Part shown: piece by piece, positions 51,620 to 60,420 of the stretch
How positions within the stretch are numbered: position 1 is the first letter of the stretch
Layout: each line of letters starts with the position of its first letter
Source: Variovorax sp. ZS18.2.2
GTDB taxonomy: Bacteria; Pseudomonadota; Gammaproteobacteria; Burkholderiales; Burkholderiaceae_C
Length of the DNA: 64,000 nt
NCBI RefSeq assembly: GCF_024701975.1
Contig: NZ_JANLNM010000001.1
Span: 1,860,001 to 1,924,000 of the forward strand
Direction of reading: 5' to 3'
The notes under the pieces: generated by a model
Databases searched by the model: none
What the model was told of the DNA's origin: nothing
What the model saw: the letters and a program-made list of their open reading frames with translations, nothing else
Made by a program: the position numbers and the translations under genes

Positions 51620-52975
51620 ATGCCGATGGAACAACCACAAGCCAGCAACCGGCGCGTTGCCGGCTCCACAACCTTGATGCGCACAGCGGCGGCCATCGCA
51701 CTGTGCGCGGGAACCCTGCTGGGACTCGTTGCCTGCGGGGGTGGTGGAGGCGGCGGAGGCAGTGCTGCCTTGCCGATCGCATTGCTGCCTTCCGCCAGTC
51801 CAGCCAGTCCCGCCGGTCCGGCGTCGACTTCGGCGCCGGCCGCGAACTCGCTGAATTCGATGGCCCTCACGGTGTCCGGCGGAACGGACTCGAACGCGAT
51901 CAATCTTCCGCAGGTCAGCGTGCAGATCTGCGCGCCGGGGACAAGCACCTGCCAGACGATCGACAACGTCCTGCTGGATACCGGCTCCACCGGCATACGG
52001 ATCGCCTCCGCCGCGCTCGGCGCGTCGCTGCGGGCTGCGCTGCCGCAGGAAACGGTGAACGGCACGCCGCTGGACGCATGCCAGCAGTTCCTCGACGGCT
52101 ACACATGGGGAACGATGCGCGTGGCCGATGTCACGCTGGGGCCGAAGTCGGCGGCATCGCAACCGCTGCAGATCGTGGGCGACCCGTCGGCGGGCACCGT
52201 GCCGGCCGCGTGCACGGACAACGGCACGCTCGATGCCGAGAACACGCCCGCCGAACTCGGCACGAACGGCGTGATCGGCGTGGCCTCCTTCCTGCAGGAC
52301 TGCGGCGCCGCATGTGCACAGAGCGCCGTTTCGGCCACCTACTACGCCTGCCCCTCGGGCGGCCAGTGCCAGAGCACGGCGGTTCCCATCGCGATGCAAG
52401 CCCAGAACATCGTTGCCAATTTCGCGCAGGACAACAACGGGGTGGTGCTCAGCCTGCCCGCGATCTCCTCGGCCGGCCAGGGCGTCACGGTCGGAACGCT
52501 GTATTTCGGCGTCGGCACGCAAGCCAACAATGCGATGACCGGGGCGACGGTGCTGAAGACGGACCGGCGAACGCTGCGCGTCTCAGCAAGCTACAAGAAC
52601 GCGAGCTTTCCCGACAGCTTTCTGGACAGCGGATCGAATTTTTTCTTCCTGAACGATTCGACGATCGCCCAGTGCTCGAAGGACGGCGCCCTGAAGGGCT
52701 TCTATTGCCCGGCAAACCCGTTGGCCCTGAGTGCCAGCTTTGCCACAGCCGCAGGCTCCGCTTCGGACCAGAGCTTTGCCGTCGCGAGTGCCCAATCGCT
52801 GTTCACGAACAATCCGGGCATGGTGGCCGTCGACAACATCGCCGTCGCGACGAACGCCACCAGTGCCATCGATTTCGGTCTTCCGTTCTTCTACGGCAAG
52901 CTGGTCGCCGTGCTCAACGAGGGGCAGTCCGCACTGGGCCAGCCAGGGCCGTTCACCGCGTTGGCGCCTCGCTGA
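51620..52975 (+). CDS. DUF3443 lipoprotein with two pepsin-like DTGS motifs
   Basis: A 451-residue lipoprotein: lipobox LVAC followed by a Gly8 tract. The mature part carries VLLDTGSTGIRIAS near 120-130 and FLDSGSNFFFLNDS near 330-340, separated by about 205 residues, the spacing and sequence of the paired catalytic motifs in pepsin-type aspartic proteases. Eight or more cysteines (QICAPGTSTCQT, DCGAACAQ, ACPSGGQCQ) suggest disulfides. The DUF3443 family has no proven function that I know. The reading as an aspartic-protease fold is my inference. Confidence 0.82.
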   Translation: MPMEQPQASNRRVAGSTTLMRTAAAIALCAGTLLGLVACGGGGGGGGSAALPIALLPSASPASPAGPASTSAPAANSLNSMALTVSGGTDSNAINLPQVSVQICAPGTSTCQTIDNVLLDTGSTGIRIASAALGASLRAALPQETVNGTPLDACQQFLDGYTWGTMRVADVTLGPKSAASQPLQIVGDPSAGTVPAACTDNGTLDAENTPAELGTNGVIGVASFLQDCGAACAQSAVSATYYACPSGGQCQSTAVPIAMQAQNIVANFAQDNNGVVLSLPAISSAGQGVTVGTLYFGVGTQANNAMTGATVLKTDRRTLRVSASYKNASFPDSFLDSGSNFFFLNDSTIAQCSKDGALKGFYCPANPLALSASFATAAGSASDQSFAVASAQSLFTNNPGMVAVDNIAVATNATSAIDFGLPFFYGKLVAVLNEGQSALGQPGPFTALAPR

Positions 52976-52987
52976 GACGGCCCCTCT

Positions 52988-54160
52988 TCAGATCACGTTC
53001 TTCTCGAGCAGCGGCCTGTTCTCGAGGATGCGGGCGAAGGAGACCGGCGAGAGATCGAGGCTGCGGTATGCGCCGAAGCGGATCAGCTCCGCGATGCCGC
53101 GCCCCGCGGCCGGGCATTGCTGCAGCCCGTGGCCCGAGAAGCCGTTGGCGAAGAACAGGTTGTCGCAGTCCGGGTGCAGGCCGAGGATCGCGTTGTGGTC
53201 GAACACGTTCATCTCGTAGTAGCCGGCCCAGGCGCCGGTCATGCGGATGGCTTCGAAAGCCGGGATTCGCTCGGCGAGCGCGGGCCAGATGAGTTCGTCG
53301 AAGGCGCCGTACTCGACGTCGAGCGGCGCGTCGTCGTGGTCCTGGTCTTCGGGCGGCGCGAAGCCGCAGATGAACTGGCGGCCCTCGGGGCGCAGCCAGA
53401 TGCCGGAGGTGTCGATGACCAGCGGGCAGCCGGGCAGCGTCTCGGGGCACGAGAAGCTGAACACGCTGCGGCGGCGGCCGCGCACCGGGAGGTCGATGCC
53501 GGCCCATTCGGCCACCTTCGCGGCCCACGCGCCGGCGGCGTTGACGACGATGTCGGCATCGAGCGTGTCGCCGTTGTCGAGCTGCACGCCGGTCACGGTG
53601 CGCCCGTTGTGATGCAGTCCCGTCGCATGCGCCTGCATGTACCGCGCGCCCTGCAAGGCGGCCTTCTTGCGAAAGGCCTGCAGCAGGCTGTAGCCGTCGT
53701 ACCAGCCTTCGCCCGAAAGGCCCAGCGATGCGAGTTCGACGCCTTCCGTCGATATCCACGGAAAGCGCGCCTTCAATTCATCGGGCGTCATCAGCGCCAC
53801 GTCCACCGCATGCGCCTTCTGCATCGCATGGTTCTCGCGCAGCACCTCGACGCCCGCCGGTGAGGCCAGGTAGAGGTAGCCCGGCTCGACGAGGCCGATG
53901 TCCGGCACATCGTCGCCAACGCGCAAGGTCTCGCCCAGGTGCCGGAAGAAATCGATGCCGTAGAGCGACATCTCGATGTTGATGGCGGTCGAGAACTGCT
54001 GCCGGATCGAACTTGCAGACAGTGCCGACGACGCCTGCTTGTACGAGAAGTCGCGCTCGACCACCGTGACTTCGAAGGGCTCGGCCTCCGGGTCTTTGGT
54101 CAAGAAATAGGCGATGGCCGAACCGATGGCCCCGCCGCCGATGATCACCACTCGACGCAT
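52988..54160 (-). CDS. FAD-dependent oxidoreductase (DAO family)
   Basis: A 390-residue flavoenzyme with a Rossmann start RRVVIIGGGAIGSAIAYFLT, SLSGEGWYDGYSLLQAFRKK in the middle, and the C-terminal FANGFSGHGLQQCPAAGRGIA typical of glycine/D-amino-acid oxidases. No substrate-defining residue is clear. It is last in a set with an ornithine cyclodeaminase homologue and an amino-acid-type binding protein, so an amino or imino acid substrate is likely. Start at 54160; the frame is open beyond but begins the Rossmann fold here. Confidence 0.9.
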   Translation of the reverse strand: MRRVVIIGGGAIGSAIAYFLTKDPEAEPFEVTVVERDFSYKQASSALSASSIRQQFSTAINIEMSLYGIDFFRHLGETLRVGDDVPDIGLVEPGYLYLASPAGVEVLRENHAMQKAHAVDVALMTPDELKARFPWISTEGVELASLGLSGEGWYDGYSLLQAFRKKAALQGARYMQAHATGLHHNGRTVTGVQLDNGDTLDADIVVNAAGAWAAKVAEWAGIDLPVRGRRRSVFSFSCPETLPGCPLVIDTSGIWLRPEGRQFICGFAPPEDQDHDDAPLDVEYGAFDELIWPALAERIPAFEAIRMTGAWAGYYEMNVFDHNAILGLHPDCDNLFFANGFSGHGLQQCPAAGRGIAELIRFGAYRSLDLSPVSFARILENRPLLEKNVI

Positions 54161-54176
54161 GAATGCTTTCCTTGCT

Positions 54177-55082
54177 TCATCGTTGCTGTTGATGCGTGTA
54201 CGCCAGTTGCGCCGCCGCGAGGTCCCACAGGGCATGGCCCACGGTCTTGATCAGCACCGGCTGGTCTTGCGTTGCAGGTTCCGCGTCCGCGAAGGCCTGC
54301 ACGGTGGACCAGTCAATGCCCGCCTGAATCAGGTCACCGGCCTCGCTGCGCGCCCCCTCCAGCGTATCCACAAACACGGCGCAGCGGCGCACGAGTTCGG
54401 GCGGAACCTCGGCCATCTCGGCGCGATAGGCGCCAACGGCGATCACCGTTGCGTCCGGCCGCACCTTCGGCGGGATCACGGGCGTCGGGGAGTTGGTGGT
54501 GGCGACGATCACGTCAGCCGCTTCGCTGACCTGCGCGGGATCGGCGATCGCGCTGGCATCCACGCCGAGCGTTCGCATGTGCTGCGCTAGTTCTTCGGCA
54601 TGGGCCTGCGTGCGCGCGTGAATCCAGAGGTGGCGCACGCCCGCAACCTCCGCGAACGCCTCGGCATGCGAACGCGCCTGCACGCCCGCACCGATCAGCA
54701 GCATGCGGCCGCCGACATGGCGCCCTGCCCTCGCAGCGCCGGCCAGCGACAGCGCCGCGGTGCGTCGGGCGGTCAGCACATTGCCATCCATCGCGAGCAG
54801 CCGGGTGCCGGTGGCCGCGTCCATCAGCGTGACTTCGCCCTGCACCACCGGTAATCCGAGTCCGGCATTGCCGGCATGCACCGTCACGGTCTTGAGCGCG
54901 ACGAAGTGCGGGTCCGCCGCAGGCATCAGCAGCAGCACGCCGCCGCCCGCGAGCGGCACCGAGGTCCGGGTCGCGGCATGTGCCTCGCCCCGGCGTTCGC
55001 GCTCGAACATCTGCAGCAGCGCCTCGACCAGCGCGCCATAAGGCAGCGCCGCCGCCGTCTCCGCTGCATCAAGCGTCCGCAT
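54177..55082 (-). CDS. Ornithine cyclodeaminase / pyrroline-2-carboxylate reductase family
   Basis: A 301-residue NAD(P)-dependent protein: [36 protein letters not shown] and GRMLLIGAGVQARSHAEAF (dinucleotide-binding). The family includes ornithine cyclodeaminase, alanine dehydrogenase and delta-1-pyrroline-2-carboxylate reductases. It is encoded 16 bases before the FAD oxidoreductase and 8 bases after the solute-binding protein, which suggests a catabolic unit for a cyclic or D-amino acid. Confidence 0.88.
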   Translation of the reverse strand: MRTLDAAETAAALPYGALVEALLQMFERERRGEAHAATRTSVPLAGGGVLLLMPAADPHFVALKTVTVHAGNAGLGLPVVQGEVTLMDAATGTRLLAMDGNVLTARRTAALSLAGAARAGRHVGGRMLLIGAGVQARSHAEAFAEVAGVRHLWIHARTQAHAEELAQHMRTLGVDASAIADPAQVSEAADVIVATTNSPTPVIPPKVRPDATVIAVGAYRAEMAEVPPELVRRCAVFVDTLEGARSEAGDLIQAGIDWSTVQAFADAEPATQDQPVLIKTVGHALWDLAAAQLAYTHQQQR

Positions 55083-55090
55083 GCGTGCGT

Positions 55091-56248
55091 TCAGGAGCCG
55101 GCCACGCGGACGCGCTTGCCGTCCTTGTAGGTGAAGACGGTGAAGTCCGGCTTCTGCAGGTTGCCCTTGGCATCGAAGCTGATGGCACCGGTGACGCCAT
55201 CGAACTTCACCTTGCGCATCGCCGGCAGGTAGGCCTCGGGCTCGACCGAGTTGGCCGTGCGCATGCCGGCGGCCAGCGCCATCATGGCGTCGTAGAGATA
55301 CGGTGCGTAGGTCAGCACCTCGACGCCGAAGCGGGCCTTGTAGCGCTGTTCGAACTCGGCGCCCTTGGAGGTCTTTTCGATCTCCTTGCCGCCGCGCGTG
55401 CAGTACAGCAGGTCGTCGACCGCGCCGCCGCTGATCTTGGCGACCTCATTGGTGCAGAGGCCGTCGGTGCCCAACAGCTTGGCCGTGATGCCCAGCTGCT
55501 TCATCTGCCGAGCGATCAGGCCGCCCTGCGCATCCATGCCGCCGTAGAACACCACATCGGGCTGCTTGGCCTTGATGCTGGTGAGGATGGCCATGAAGTC
55601 GGTCGCCTTGTCGCTGCCGAACTCCTGCGCGACGATGGTGCCGCCCAGGCCCTTCACGCCGCGCGTGAACACCTCGGCCGCGCCCTGGCCGTAGGCGGTG
55701 CGGTCGTCGATCACCGCGATCTTCTTGGCCTTCAAATCCTTCACCGTGAAGTCGGCGATGGCCATGCCCACGTCGTCGTCGCTCGCCAGGATGCGAAAGA
55801 CGTTGTTGTAGCCCTGCTTGGTGAAGGTCGGGTTGGTGGCGGTCGACACGTCGGGCAGGCCTGCACGGCTGTAGACGGCCGAGGCCGGAATGGCGGCGCC
55901 CGAGTTGAAGTGGCCCAGCATGCCCTTCACGCCCATGTCGGCCAGCTTGTTGGCCACCACCATGGCCTGCTTCGGGTCGGCCTGGTCGTCTTCGGACTGG
56001 AGCACGAACTTGATCTTCTTGCCGCCGATCACGAGGCCCTGCTTGTTCAGGTCTTCGACCGCCAGGCGCGCGCCGTTGTCGTTGTCCTTGCCCCAGTGGG
56101 CCGCGCCGCCGGTGAGCGGGCCGGCGTGGCCGATGGTGACGGTCTGCTCGGCCTGCGCGAGCGCGGCGGTGGGCAGTCCCAGGACGGAAGCCAGTGCAAT
56201 GCCCAAGGCAGTAGACCGGGCAGTGCAGCGGGTGCGCAGAACAATCAT
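55091..56248 (-). CDS. Branched-chain-amino-acid-type ABC solute-binding protein
   Basis: A 385-residue LivJ-like protein with a signal peptide (ending AALAQAEQ). Features are VTIGHAGPLTGGAAHWGKDN, VIGGKKIKFVLQSEDDQADP, and the C-terminal YLPAMRKVKFDGVTGAIS. The ATG ending at 56248 was preferred over the one at 56263 because AGGAGA lies 7 bases before it. No permease or ATPase lies nearby. Divergent from a LysR gene, with a perfect palindrome between. Confidence 0.92.
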   Translation of the reverse strand: MIVLRTRCTARSTALGIALASVLGLPTAALAQAEQTVTIGHAGPLTGGAAHWGKDNDNGARLAVEDLNKQGLVIGGKKIKFVLQSEDDQADPKQAMVVANKLADMGVKGMLGHFNSGAAIPASAVYSRAGLPDVSTATNPTFTKQGYNNVFRILASDDDVGMAIADFTVKDLKAKKIAVIDDRTAYGQGAAEVFTRGVKGLGGTIVAQEFGSDKATDFMAILTSIKAKQPDVVFYGGMDAQGGLIARQMKQLGITAKLLGTDGLCTNEVAKISGGAVDDLLYCTRGGKEIEKTSKGAEFEQRYKARFGVEVLTYAPYLYDAMMALAAGMRTANSVEPEAYLPAMRKVKFDGVTGAISFDAKGNLQKPDFTVFTYKDGKRVRVAGS

Positions 56249-56328
56249 CGGAAGTCTCCTCATATCGTTGGCAGGGGTCGGGACGCAGAATAGGGTCGCG
56301 GCGGCATGCGAAACAAACGCTAAATACT

Positions 56329-56340
56329 CACAACGTTGTG
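56329..56340. promoter_or_regulatory. Candidate LysR operator
   Basis: CACAACGTTGTG is a perfect 12-base palindrome in the 166-base gap between the LysR gene and the divergent solute-binding-protein operon. A site of this kind is expected for autoregulation and for activation of the divergent operon. It does not contain the T-N11-A spacing in an obvious form. Confidence 0.45.
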
Positions 56341-56414
56341 CAGCGCCGGAAGGAACGAGGCCCGGCACGGTAGGTGCATGAGGCATGCAGGACAGAAGAG
56401 ACAACAGGCAACCG

Positions 56415-57308
56415 ATGAGAAAAGACATTCCCAACCTCGGCGCGCTGCAGGCCTTCGAGGCCTCGGCGCGGCTGGGGAGCTTCACCCGCGCGGCGGTCGA
56501 ACTGGCACTGACACAGAGCGCGGTCGGGCGGCAAGTGGCGATGCTGGAGCAACGGCTCGGCGTGCCCCTCTTCTCGCGTGTGCGCAGGCGCCTCACGCTC
56601 ACCGACGTGGGGCGCGAGTACGCGGCGCGCATCCGCCACCACCTCGACCAGATCCGCCGCGACACGCTGGAAATCAGCGCCGGCCACGACATGGGCTTCG
56701 TGCTGGAGCTGGCCGTGGTGCCGACCTTCGCTACGCAGTGGCTGATTCCGCGGCTGCCCGATTTCAGCCGGCTGCATCCGAACATCACGGTGAACCTGTC
56801 GGCGCGCTCGCAGCCCTTCTCCTTCCAGGAAAACGCCTACGACGCGGCCATCTATTTCGGCGACCAGTTCTGGCCCAACACGCGCGGCGGGCTGATCTTT
56901 TCCGAGGGCGAGATGGTGCCGATCTGCAGTCCGGCCTTTCGCGATGCCAATGGGCCGTGGGACGAAGCGGGCTTCGAGCGCTGCCGCCATGTGCACCTGA
57001 GCACGCGCGCGCATGCGTGGCGCGACTGGTATGCGCAGCAGGGTTGGGACTACACGGTGCACGCCTCGCGCGGGCCGCGCTACGAGCTCTTCACGATGGT
57101 GGTGGCGGCGACCGCGGCTGGCATGGGCGTGGGCCTCGCGCCGCGCATCCTCATCGAGCACGAGTTGCGCACCGGCGAACTGGTGATCCCCGTGGACCGG
57201 CACCTCGATGTGCCGCAGGGCTATTACTTCGCGTACCCCGAAGGCCGTCCGGCCTCCGGGGCGCTCGAGCACTTCAAGCAGTGGGTGCTCGGACTAACAC
57301 CTGCCTAG
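56415..57308 (+). CDS. LysR-family transcriptional regulator
   Basis: A 297-residue regulator with an N-terminal winged helix (LGALQAFEASARLGSFTRAA, LTQSAVGRQVAMLEQRLGV) and a GcvA-like effector-binding domain (RLPDFSRLHPNITVNLSA). It is divergent from the binding-protein / cyclodeaminase / oxidase operon and likely controls it with an amino-acid-like effector. ATG 56415 was chosen over 56385. Its TAG overlaps the stop of the convergent aldo/keto reductase by 4 bases (CTAG). Confidence 0.92.
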   Translation: MRKDIPNLGALQAFEASARLGSFTRAAVELALTQSAVGRQVAMLEQRLGVPLFSRVRRRLTLTDVGREYAARIRHHLDQIRRDTLEISAGHDMGFVLELAVVPTFATQWLIPRLPDFSRLHPNITVNLSARSQPFSFQENAYDAAIYFGDQFWPNTRGGLIFSEGEMVPICSPAFRDANGPWDEAGFERCRHVHLSTRAHAWRDWYAQQGWDYTVHASRGPRYELFTMVVAATAAGMGVGLAPRILIEHELRTGELVIPVDRHLDVPQGYYFAYPEGRPASGALEHFKQWVLGLTPA

Positions 57309-58333
57309 ACCGGGTTCGGGTTGCGCTCCAGAAAGCCCTGCTGGTGCCAGTAGGGATACGTCCGCGTCACCGCGCTGGCCGCATCGAGTTCGGCGACCTG
57401 CGCGGGCGTGAGGTTCCAGCCCACGGCGCCGAGGTTCTGGCGCAGTTGCGTTTCGTCGCGCGCACCGACGACCACGCTCGACACCGTCGGCCGTTGCAGC
57501 AGCCAGTTGAGCGCGACCTGCGGCACCGTCTTGTCGATCTCTCCGGCGACTTTTTCCAGCGCATCGACCACGCGGTACAGCAGCTCGTCGGCCACCGGCG
57601 GGCCCATGTCGGCGGTCACATGCAGGCGGCTGTTGGCGGGCAGCGGCTGGCCGCGGCGGATCTTGCCCGTGAGGCGCCCCCAGCCCAGCGGGCTCCAGAC
57701 CACGGCACCCACGCCCTGGTCCTGCGCGAGCGGCATCAGCTCCCACTCGTACTCACGGCCGATCAGCGAGTAGTAGGCCTGGTGCGCCACATAGCGCGCG
57801 TAGCCGTAGCGCTCCGACACCGCCAGCGACTTCATCAAATGCCAGCCCGAGAAGTTCGACGCGCCCACATAGCGCAGCTTGCCCGCGCGCACGAGGTCGT
57901 CGAGCGTGGACACGGTCTCTTCGACGGGCGTGCTCGCGTCGAAGCCATGCAGCTGGAAGAGATCGATGTAGTCGGTGCCCAGGCGCTTGAGCGCGCTGTC
58001 GACCGCCTGCACGAGGTGATGACGCGACGACCCCACCTCGTTCGCCCCGGGGCCGCTGCGGAAGGTGGCCTTGGTCGAGATGATGAGCTTGTCGCGCGGC
58101 CGGCCCTTGATGGCCTCGCCGAGCACCGATTCGGCGGCGCCGTCGGAGTAGATGTCGGCGCTGTCGAACATGTTGACGCCCGCATCGATGCAGATGTCGA
58201 TGAGCTTGCGCGCCTCGGCCACGTCGGTGCTGCCCCAGGCGCTGAAGAACTCGCCCTTGCCGCCGAAAGTGCCGGTGCCAAAACTCAACACGGGGACCTT
58301 GAGGCCCGATTTGCCCAGATGACGGTATTCCAA
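57305..58333 (-). CDS. Aldo/keto reductase
   Basis: A 342-residue TIM-barrel reductase: LEYRHLGKSGLKVPVLSFG, FDSADIYSDGAAESVLGEAI (catalytic Asp and Tyr), and SNFSGWHLMKS. The start is a TTG, ending at 58333, with AAGGAG 8 bases upstream; there is no ATG near. It reduces aldehydes or ketones with NADPH. The substrate is unknown. Single gene, divergent from the GNAT gene. Confidence 0.9.
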   Translation of the reverse strand: MEYRHLGKSGLKVPVLSFGTGTFGGKGEFFSAWGSTDVAEARKLIDICIDAGVNMFDSADIYSDGAAESVLGEAIKGRPRDKLIISTKATFRSGPGANEVGSSRHHLVQAVDSALKRLGTDYIDLFQLHGFDASTPVEETVSTLDDLVRAGKLRYVGASNFSGWHLMKSLAVSERYGYARYVAHQAYYSLIGREYEWELMPLAQDQGVGAVVWSPLGWGRLTGKIRRGQPLPANSRLHVTADMGPPVADELLYRVVDALEKVAGEIDKTVPQVALNWLLQRPTVSSVVVGARDETQLRQNLGAVGWNLTPAQVAELDAASAVTRTYPYWHQQGFLERNPNPV

Positions 58334-58457
58334 AGTGCTGCTCCTTCGAAGAATGAAGCGGCGGGCCGACCGGCGCGCCGTTGGGCCATTGTTGGCCGGG
58401 GCGTTGAACCCCTTTGCGCGTCGGGCTTTGTCGAATTCGGCTAAGTAATATCGACCG

Positions 58458-58919
58458 ATGCAAATTGCCATTGAAAACCCCGCCCAGCCCGACGTCATCC
58501 AGCTCATCGACGACCTCGATGCGTACCAGAAACCGCTGTATCCGCCGGAGGCCCACTACGGCATCGACATCGCGGCGCTGTCGGCCGCGAATGTGCTGTT
58601 CGCCGTTGCACGCGATGAAGCAAGCTCGGCGATCGGCTGCGCGGCCATCGTCATCGAGCCCGAATACGGCGAACTCAAGCGGATGTACGTGCGGACGGAG
58701 AACCGCGGACAAGGCATCGCCGGCAAGTTGCTGGCGTTTCTCGAAGACGAAGCGACGGCCAGGGGCTGCGCGATCTTCAGACTGGAGACGGGCGTGAGCC
58801 AGCCCGAGGCGCTGTCGTTCTATGCGCGTTCCGGCTACGCGCGACGCGAACGGTTCGGACGGTATCCGGACGATCCGCTGAGCGTGTTCATGCAGAAAGA
58901 CGCCGGCCGACGCCGGTGA
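58458..58919 (+). CDS. GNAT-family N-acetyltransferase
   Basis: A 153-residue protein with acetyl-CoA-binding motif A near VRTENRGQGIAGKLLAFLED and the strand GELKRMYV. The C-terminal SFYARSGYARRERFG completes the fold. The substrate is unknown. It is preceded by about 125 bases shared with the divergent aldo/keto reductase. Confidence 0.88.
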   Translation: MQIAIENPAQPDVIQLIDDLDAYQKPLYPPEAHYGIDIAALSAANVLFAVARDEASSAIGCAAIVIEPEYGELKRMYVRTENRGQGIAGKLLAFLEDEATARGCAIFRLETGVSQPEALSFYARSGYARRERFGRYPDDPLSVFMQKDAGRRR

Positions 58920-59210
58920 CGCGCATCCCCGCAATTCGCTGCCGGGGAAATTCGACCATCCCCAGCGCTTTCAACGAATTGCAAATCGCTCGGGGCGAAT
59001 TGTTAATTTCCCTCACCGCATATCGCACGATGCGGAAAAAGCTCTTGTTCGCAGACAAAAAAACATAAGCGCTGGCGCAGTATTTCATCAGCCTGTTCGG
59101 CAAATGGCGTATGGAACCAAAGGAAACCTTAAGTTTCAATGGAACCTGACAGAAACAGTCATCTGTTACCGCTTTTTTTCAATCAGGTTCGAAATACACA
59201 TCGCACGCCA

Positions 59211-60389
59211 ATGGAAACCATCCATCCCGAGGTCCGACGGCCGGAATTAAAGAAAATCGCCGCCGCATTTGTCGCAGGTATTTTTCTGACGCTCGCGCCC
59301 GGAGCGGCGATGGCGGCTCCTCCTGGTGCCATCGATTCGGAAATCGTCATCGGTCAATCGGTGCCATTGACGGGTGTAGATGCGCAAATCGGCGCCGAAA
59401 TGCAGGCGGGAGCACAGGCTTATTTCGATCATGTCAATTCAAAGGGCGGAATTGGCGGGCGGAAAATAGTGCTCCAAACCTACGACGACGCTGGAATTCC
59501 CGCCAAGACGGGGGAAAACACGCAGCGGCTCATTGCGCAAGATCAGGTCATGGCTCTTTTCGGCTATGTCGGCACGAACAATGTCATGAGCGCAATGCCG
59601 GTTTTCACAAAGGCCCGCGTTCCTTTGATTGGTGCTCTGGCGGGGTCCGAAGCGATGCGCACGCCATTCAACAAATACATTTTCAATACGCGCGCCAGCT
59701 ATTTCGCCGAAACAGAAAAGATGGTGGATCTGCTGGTCACGCTCGGCATGACGAAAATTGCACTCCTGTACCAGAACGACGACTATGGCAGCGCCGGGCT
59801 CGCCGGCGTGAATCGTGCCTTGAAACGGCACGGTATCTCGCTTGTCGCATTGGAAAAGGTGGAGCCCAATTCCGAGGAAATTTCGGGTGCTGCGGCAAGT
59901 ATTTCCAAGACCACACCGCAGGCGGTCATCCTCGTCACCGGATACAACGCATCCGCTGCCTTTATTCAAAGAACAAAGGCGCTGGGCTCGCATCCACGCT
60001 TCGTGAATGTTTCATACGTCGGCGCCAAGGCTTTGTCCGAACGACTGGGCAGTGACGGAAAGGGCGTGATCGTCTCCCAGGTCGTCCCTTACCCCTGGGG
60101 CACGCGCTCGGCGCTGGTGCGCGAATACCAACAGATCTCCGCGCAGAGCAATCCGCGCAATGCAATTTCATTCACCAATTTCGAAGGATTTATCGCTGCC
60201 AAGGTTCTTGCACTGGGGTTGAGCCGCATATCGGGCACGCCCACCCGCGCAAATCTTATTGCCGCGCTGGAGACACTGGATCAATATGACCTGGGTGGAT
60301 TTACCATCGACTACGGACCCACGGATCACAGCGGGTCTTCATTTTCTGAATTGACCATGATCTCCCAGGATGGCAAATTCATCCATTGA
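59211..60389 (+). CDS. Orphan ABC solute-binding protein (branched-chain amino-acid type)
   Basis: A 392-residue periplasmic-binding-fold protein with signal region KKIAAAFVAGIFLTLAPGAA. Features: IVIGQSVPLTGVDAQIGAEM, IGGRKIVLQTYDDAGIPAKT, LFGYVGTNNVMSAMPVF. It is of the Leu/Ile/Val-binding (Peripla_BP_6) type, but no permease or ATPase gene is present nearby. It pairs with a second binding protein 31 bases downstream. GC content is slightly lower than that of the neighbours. A start at 59139 is possible but has no ribosome site. Confidence 0.85.
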   Translation: METIHPEVRRPELKKIAAAFVAGIFLTLAPGAAMAAPPGAIDSEIVIGQSVPLTGVDAQIGAEMQAGAQAYFDHVNSKGGIGGRKIVLQTYDDAGIPAKTGENTQRLIAQDQVMALFGYVGTNNVMSAMPVFTKARVPLIGALAGSEAMRTPFNKYIFNTRASYFAETEKMVDLLVTLGMTKIALLYQNDDYGSAGLAGVNRALKRHGISLVALEKVEPNSEEISGAAASISKTTPQAVILVTGYNASAAFIQRTKALGSHPRFVNVSYVGAKALSERLGSDGKGVIVSQVVPYPWGTRSALVREYQQISAQSNPRNAISFTNFEGFIAAKVLALGLSRISGTPTRANLIAALETLDQYDLGGFTIDYGPTDHSGSSFSELTMISQDGKFIH

Positions 60390-60420
60390 TCGCGGTGTTT
60401 GACGCAATAAGGAAAATTCG

